Assembly: GCA_016937915.1 (NCBI GenBank)
Contig: JAFGVR010000160.1
Location: 1 to 9,640, forward strand
DNA: 9,640 bases
Source: Campylobacterales bacterium
GTDB taxonomy: Bacteria > Campylobacterota > Campylobacteria > Campylobacterales > Sulfurimonadaceae
Reading direction: 5' to 3'
The translations under genes were made by a program, and so were the position numbers. The notes below the pieces were generated by a model. The model ran no database searches and had not been told where the DNA came from. It saw only the letters and a list, made by a program, of their open reading frames with translations. Numbering within the stretch: the first letter of the stretch is position 1; the number at the start of each line of letters is the position of its first letter. Shown one piece after another: positions 5,511 through 9,640 of this stretch.

Positions 5511-8330
5511 TTAAAAAAACTTATCCACAAAACTTACAATCTTATCTAAAACTCTTGTGACTACTTTTCTGCGTTCAAGGAGTTTTAGTTTTATTTTTAA
5601 ACTCTTAGCTACATCATTTGCAAGTGGTATCCTCTCATCATATAGGTATCTATCGATGAGTTTTCTAACTTCACCACTATCTAAGTTCTCCACTTCACAA
5701 AGCTCATCAAAAGCTTTGTTTCTTTGTTCATCCCAAAACTTTTCAAACTCCGCTTCTATATCATCAGAGTTATTTATATTTACAAGATTTTCATCGATAA
5801 ACCTCTCTATAAGCTCCCTCTTGCTTCTAAGCTGGGGATTATTACTCAGTATATTTGAGATATTTTCTTTTTGTTTTGTTTTTAGTTCATCATCTTGTGT
5901 ATCTGCAAACTGAGCAAGTAGTTGTAAGATATAGGTTACATTTATCTCATCTTTATGGATAAGTTCAAGTTCAAAATCAACATCTTCTAGGATTGATACT
6001 TTTTCAGGACTATTAGTAATACCTGTTGGCTTCATATCAAGATATTTTGACAAATAATTATTAAATTCCTGTTCACCCATCTCTACATCAGACCATTTAA
6101 AATCGCTAAATCCAGATATAACATTTTTCACCCTCATCAATGCTCTAAATGCTGTTACAAACTCAAGCTTTTTATAATCACCAAACAACTCACTCACACT
6201 ATCAACTGTTGGAGCTATCGTTTTTAAAGTTTCATACTTTTCATCAAACTTTTTAACATACTCCTCATAAGGCTCCATAAGGATAATCTCTTTTGCATCT
6301 TTGTTTGAAAAAAGTGCTATGGCATCATCTGTTGCATTTTTTAGGTTTCTAAAACAGATTATATTGCCTTGTGATTTTTGCTCATTTAAGATTCTATTTG
6401 TTCTTGAAAAGGCTTGTATAAGTGCGTGGTATTTTAAGTTTTTATCTACATAAAGGGTGTTAAGTGTTTTGCTATCAAACCCAGTTAAAAACATATTGAC
6501 AACAAGCAAGACATCTATCTCTTTTTGTTTGACCCTTTTTGATATGTCGTTGTAGTAGTTGTAAAAGCTTTGGCTATCTTTGGTCGAGTATCTGCATCCA
6601 AACATCTCATTATAATCCTCTATAAACTCATCAAGTTTTTCACGACTATGTTTGTTTATATGCTCTTCATCAGAACTATCCACCTCATCATATTCCAGCT
6701 CCCCTGTTGCATCTTTATCATCCTCATTTGCACTATATGAAAAGATGGTCGCTATTTTTAGGTTGTGTTTTTTACCCTTAAAAGCTTCATAATATTTTAT
6801 AAGCATCTCTACACTGCTTACACACATTAAGCTCGTAAAATCTTTTGAATGAGTTTTTCTATCGTGGTTAGCGATGATATAATCAACAATCTTCTCAATC
6901 CTCTCATCACTCTCTAAAAGCTCTTTTATATCTATATCTTCAACCTCTATATCTTTATATGTCTCACTTTTCTCTTTCTCTTTGTATCTTCCCACATACT
7001 CGATTGAAAATTTAAGTACATTATCATCATTTATGGCATCTGTTATCACATACTTATGAAGAGCATCATCAAACAACTCTTTTGTAGTCCTTTTACCAAG
7101 CTCGTTAGATGAAGCATTTTTCTCAAATATGGGGGTACCTGTAAATCCTATCATCTGATTTTTAGTAAAAAACTTGCTTATAGCCAGATGGGTCTGACCA
7201 AACTGACTTCTATGACACTCATCAAAGATAAAAACTATATGTTTATCTTTTAACTCTTGCATCTTAGAGAGGTAGTGTTTTTTAGAGATTGCTGTATTTA
7301 ATTTTTGGATAGTTGTAACTATGAGTTTTGTATCATCACTAAACTGTTTTACTAGTGCTTTTGTGTTGTCTGTGCCATCAACACTTCCATCACTAAAACT
7401 GTTAAACTCTTTTGTGGTCTGATAGTCCAAATCTTTTCTATCAACCACAAAAACCACCTTATGCACTTTTGGCAGTTTCATAAGGATTTGAGCACTCTTA
7501 AATGAGGTGAGTGTTTTACCACTTCCTGTTGTATGCCAGATATATCCGTTTTTGTTTGAGTTTGATACCCTCTCGATGCTAGCCTCAACTGCATGAAACT
7601 GATATGGCCTAAGCACCATTAAGATGCGGTTAACCTCTGCTAGGACTATATACTTACATATCATTTTAGATATATGGCATCTCTCTAAAAAAATTTCACT
7701 AAATTTTTCTAGATTGTCAACTCTTTTATTTTCAATATCACTCCAATAAAATGTTTGTTTAAAGTTCATCGACTCTAGTTTAGAGTTTGCGTAGTATTTT
7801 GTATTTACACCGTTACTTATCACAAAAAGTTGTATGTAGTTAAACAAAGCGTTGTTCGCACCATAAGAGTGTCTTTTATATCTTAGCGTTTGATTAAACG
7901 CCTCTTTTAGCTCCAAACCTCTTCTTTTTAACTCGATTTGAACCAAAGGAAAACCGTTTATGAGGATAGTTACATCGTATCTGTTTTTGTACTTCCCCTC
8001 AACACTTACTTGTGAGGTGACTTGAAATATATTTTGACACCAATGCTCAGAGTCTAAAAACTCTACATACTTAGTAGTGCCATCATCACAAACCAAAACA
8101 AACTTATCTCTAAACATCTTAGCTTTTTCAAAAACTGAACCTTTTTTTAGGTGGTTTAGTACTCTTTTAAACTCCGCATCACTAAGGGTTGTTTTGTTAT
8201 GAATTTCTAGCTGAGTCTTTAGATTTTTCTCTAACTCTGCATCATCATTTATGATAACTCTTTCATACTTTTGAAGTTGAAGTTGTTTAAGTAAGTTTTC
8301 TTCTAGTAGTGCTTCACTTTGTGTGCTCAT
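5511..8330 (-). CDS. hsdR: Type I restriction enzyme, R (nuclease/translocase) subunit
   Basis: Motor and nuclease of a type I restriction system. With HsdM and HsdS it binds unmethylated targets, pumps DNA with ATP and cuts far from the site. It has 939 residues. The N-terminal PD-(D/E)xK nuclease shows D119 (NRYDVTI), E133-x-K135 (QIELK) and the accessory Q147-x-x-x-Y151 motif. The SF2 helicase core shows Walker A TTGSGKT (267-273), DECH (370-373), TGTP (397-400), motif V with TGFD (616-619) and motif VI QAFSRTNR (639-646). A helical C-terminal region of about 250 residues binds the methylase core. The nuclease wording (GFPLVQIELKRRG) is like type IC enzymes of the EcoR124I group. All motifs are intact with no frameshift. 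ATG follows AGGGAG, which overlaps the hsdS stop; the hsdS-hsdR gap is 12 bp. Confidence 0.97.
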   Translation of the reverse strand: MSTQSEALLEENLLKQLQLQKYERVIINDDAELEKNLKTQLEIHNKTTLSDAEFKRVLNHLKKGSVFEKAKMFRDKFVLVCDDGTTKYVEFLDSEHWCQNIFQVTSQVSVEGKYKNRYDVTILINGFPLVQIELKRRGLELKEAFNQTLRYKRHSYGANNALFNYIQLFVISNGVNTKYYANSKLESMNFKQTFYWSDIENKRVDNLEKFSEIFLERCHISKMICKYIVLAEVNRILMVLRPYQFHAVEASIERVSNSNKNGYIWHTTGSGKTLTSFKSAQILMKLPKVHKVVFVVDRKDLDYQTTKEFNSFSDGSVDGTDNTKALVKQFSDDTKLIVTTIQKLNTAISKKHYLSKMQELKDKHIVFIFDECHRSQFGQTHLAISKFFTKNQMIGFTGTPIFEKNASSNELGKRTTKELFDDALHKYVITDAINDDNVLKFSIEYVGRYKEKEKSETYKDIEVEDIDIKELLESDERIEKIVDYIIANHDRKTHSKDFTSLMCVSSVEMLIKYYEAFKGKKHNLKIATIFSYSANEDDKDATGELEYDEVDSSDEEHINKHSREKLDEFIEDYNEMFGCRYSTKDSQSFYNYYNDISKRVKQKEIDVLLVVNMFLTGFDSKTLNTLYVDKNLKYHALIQAFSRTNRILNEQKSQGNIICFRNLKNATDDAIALFSNKDAKEIILMEPYEEYVKKFDEKYETLKTIAPTVDSVSELFGDYKKLEFVTAFRALMRVKNVISGFSDFKWSDVEMGEQEFNNYLSKYLDMKPTGITNSPEKVSILEDVDFELELIHKDEINVTYILQLLAQFADTQDDELKTKQKENISNILSNNPQLRSKRELIERFIDENLVNINNSDDIEAEFEKFWDEQRNKAFDELCEVENLDSGEVRKLIDRYLYDERIPLANDVAKSLKIKLKLLERRKVVTRVLDKIVSFVDKFF

Positions 8331-8342
8331 TAGTTACTCTCC

Positions 8343-9581
8343 CTACACAAACATCTGCTGAAGCAGTGCTTTTTTAAACTCTTTTGTTTGATTTAACTGT
8401 TTTTGAGTCTGCTCTATCTTTGCATCTATGGATGATAGGAAGTTTGCTATTTTTGTTTGTTCTTCAATAGAAGGATAAGGTAACTTGATATCTGAAAATT
8501 GTTTATAACTTATCATTTTACCATCTCTGATGCCTTCAATATTTCTATTGAGTAGTTTAATGTATCTATCTGTTTTAAAATAAAGTTTATAAAAATATCT
8601 ATTAACTTCTATGAATGGTCTAAGGATAATGTATGCAGGGCTACAAATCCCTTTGTAGTTTGAGTATTCTATACCACCTTGAAATGACCTAAGACTAATA
8701 ATATAATCTCCTATATCTACTACTTTATAAGTTGATACACTTTTTTCAGTAACTGTAATTTGATAATCAATCATTTCTCTTGGAATTGCTCCAAATTCTT
8801 GAGATATAGCCAATACAGGTAAATCTGAATTATGGTTTTTATTTGAAATTGGTTCAAATATTTCATTACCATTTTTCTCTTCCCACTCACAAAACTCACT
8901 TCCATCATCAGACCTAAATCTTATCTCCTGATTGAAGATGCGTTGCATCACCCCTTTTTTATATCCTTTTAAAAGTTTCACTTTTTGTGTAAGTTGCTCT
9001 ATCTTTGCATCTACAGAAGTTAAAAAAGAGGCTATTTTTTCTTGTTCTTGTTTTGAGGGAATACTAATATGAAAAGCACCAATAGATTGAAAGTTTATAC
9101 CCTCTCTACCACTTCCAGTTTGACCTTGAGAAACAAGTTTTTGACCATTATATGAGGTTAAAAAAAACTGTAAAAAAGTTGATTTATAATTATCTTTCAA
9201 TCTTATAATACATACATGTTGATTTACATTACCTTCCTCAAAAGTTTTTGGAACTACACAACTTCTACCTATTGAAGCTCCTGTAATGTTCAATAATATA
9301 TCATTTGCTTTTACACAACTATTTTTCATATTAGTATGTGTTTTTTTATCAATGTAAGTAACATCATCAAAAATAAGTTTATTATTATTTACATTTTGAC
9401 TTCTAATAAATGGCACACCTGAATTTTTATAAACTTTTTCTCCACCTTTTGGTGTACTACCACTGCCTATTTTATTGGTTATTGATTTTAACTTTTTCTC
9501 TTCCCACTCCCCGCTAAACTCTTTAAATCTAAGCTTTGGTACATTATTCATTTTATCTCTTTTTAAATCTTCTTTAGTCAT
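8343..9581 (-). CDS. hsdS: Type I restriction enzyme, S (specificity) subunit
   Basis: Recognises the bipartite DNA target for both methylation and cleavage. From the ATG at 9581 it has 412 residues in the classical two-fold layout: a short N-terminal segment with LRFKEFSGEWEEKKL, target-recognition domain 1 (about 25-177), a central conserved helix region (about 178-236, EQEKIASFLTSVDAKIEQ), target-recognition domain 2 (about 237-372) and a C-terminal conserved region (EEQTKIANFLSSIDAKIEQ onward) ending in LLQQMFV. The long conserved helices set the spacing between the two half-sites. I prefer this ATG because GGTGA lies a few bases before it. A GTG at 9617 would add 12 residues, and an ATG at 9551, just before the conserved start, would remove 10. 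Recognition domains are more AT-rich than the conserved parts, consistent with domain exchange. The target sequence cannot be predicted here. Confidence 0.95.
   Translation of the reverse strand: MTKEDLKRDKMNNVPKLRFKEFSGEWEEKKLKSITNKIGSGSTPKGGEKVYKNSGVPFIRSQNVNNNKLIFDDVTYIDKKTHTNMKNSCVKANDILLNITGASIGRSCVVPKTFEEGNVNQHVCIIRLKDNYKSTFLQFFLTSYNGQKLVSQGQTGSGREGINFQSIGAFHISIPSKQEQEKIASFLTSVDAKIEQLTQKVKLLKGYKKGVMQRIFNQEIRFRSDDGSEFCEWEEKNGNEIFEPISNKNHNSDLPVLAISQEFGAIPREMIDYQITVTEKSVSTYKVVDIGDYIISLRSFQGGIEYSNYKGICSPAYIILRPFIEVNRYFYKLYFKTDRYIKLLNRNIEGIRDGKMISYKQFSDIKLPYPSIEEQTKIANFLSSIDAKIEQTQKQLNQTKEFKKALLQQMFV
8410..8428 (-). repeat. 19-bp direct repeat inside hsdS, C-terminal copy
   Basis: An exact 19-base match to 8995-9013, 585 bases away. 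It encodes the DAKIEQ part of the helical conserved regions that follow each recognition domain. Such repeats can act as crossover points for swapping recognition domains between hsdS alleles. Confidence 0.75.
8995..9013 (-). repeat. 19-bp direct repeat inside hsdS, central copy
   Basis: The partner of the repeat at 8410-8428, located in the central conserved region between the two recognition domains. Recombination between the two in one molecule would delete the whole second half of the protein, leaving a single recognition domain. Confidence 0.75.
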
Positions 9582-9585
9582 AATT

Positions 9586-9590
9586 TCACC
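9586..9590 (-). promoter_or_regulatory. Shine-Dalgarno site that decides the hsdS start
   Basis: GGTGA on the minus strand lies four bases ahead of the ATG at 9581-9579. It lies just after a TAA at 9593-9595 that may end an upstream gene, a usual arrangement for coupled translation. The competing GTG at 9617 has AAGGA at only about three bases. Confidence 0.5.
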
Positions 9591-9592
9591 AC

Positions 9593-9640
9593 TTACGGAG
9601 AGTCCCTGCTTGCACACTCTTCCTTGTTAATATCTTCATA
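9593..9640 (-). CDS. Possible C-terminal end of an upstream gene (partial)
   Basis: From the right edge one minus-strand frame is open for 15 codons (Y E D I N K E E C A S R D S P) and stops at TAA 9593-9595, 11 bases before the preferred hsdS start. Spacing of this kind is typical of the gene preceding hsdS in a type I operon, often hsdM or a small inserted gene. The fragment is too short to recognise, and an open frame of 15 codons at an edge can arise by chance. Confidence 0.35.
   Translation of the reverse strand, partial: YEDINKEECASRDSP

Noticed and set aside
9582..9617. GTG at 9617 as the hsdS start
   Set aside because: The extra 12 residues do not resemble HsdS starts, the ribosome site is too close, and the ATG at 9581 has a better one.
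1..9640. CRISPR array, tRNA or rRNA genes
   Set aside because: No regularly spaced repeats, and no sequence recognised as tRNA or rRNA on reading; nearly all of the window is coding.

Overview
The window comes from a low-GC bacterium, most likely a member of the Campylobacterota (epsilonproteobacteria) such as a Sulfurimonas- or Sulfurovum-like organism. This is judged from the AT-rich codon use, the flavour of the proteins and the tight single-strand gene packing. No ribosomal RNA or other marker is present, so the placement is an inference. Every convincing gene lies on the minus strand and is read from the right edge towards the left.

The right half (about 5511-9640) holds part of a type I restriction-modification locus. 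At the extreme right edge there may be the last codons of an upstream gene. Then come hsdS (DNA specificity subunit with two target-recognition domains) and hsdR (nuclease/translocase subunit, type IC-like). The methyltransferase gene hsdM is not in the window and would be expected beyond the right edge. HsdS carries a short exact DNA repeat in its two conserved regions and has AT-rich recognition domains, as expected of a modular subunit that exchanges domains.

Only 16 bases after hsdR a central-metabolism cluster begins: a short GNAT-like protein, pta (phosphate acetyltransferase), ackA (acetate kinase) and pyk (pyruvate kinase). These four overlap or abut (11-bp overlap, 4-bp overlap, 0-bp gap) and are surely co-transcribed and translationally coupled. 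Pyk makes pyruvate and ATP from PEP. Pta and AckA interconvert acetyl-CoA, acetyl phosphate and acetate with ATP formation. No clear promoter or terminator separates hsdR from this cluster, so restriction genes and acetate genes may share a transcript.

The left end (1-610) is very AT-rich and has no intact gene. From right to left it holds a pair of mutually exclusive inverted repeats bounded by two copies of a palindromic 11-mer just downstream of pyk, then a good promoter and Shine-Dalgarno. These lead into a broken gene that carries an in-frame stop and then runs into what looks like the terminal end of an insertion sequence at about position 74. No complete previously undescribed system is visible. 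The most unusual points are the compact acetate kinase, the truncated GNAT-like protein fused into the pta operon, the restriction/acetate gene junction, and the doubly broken orphan gene with its neighbouring repeats.
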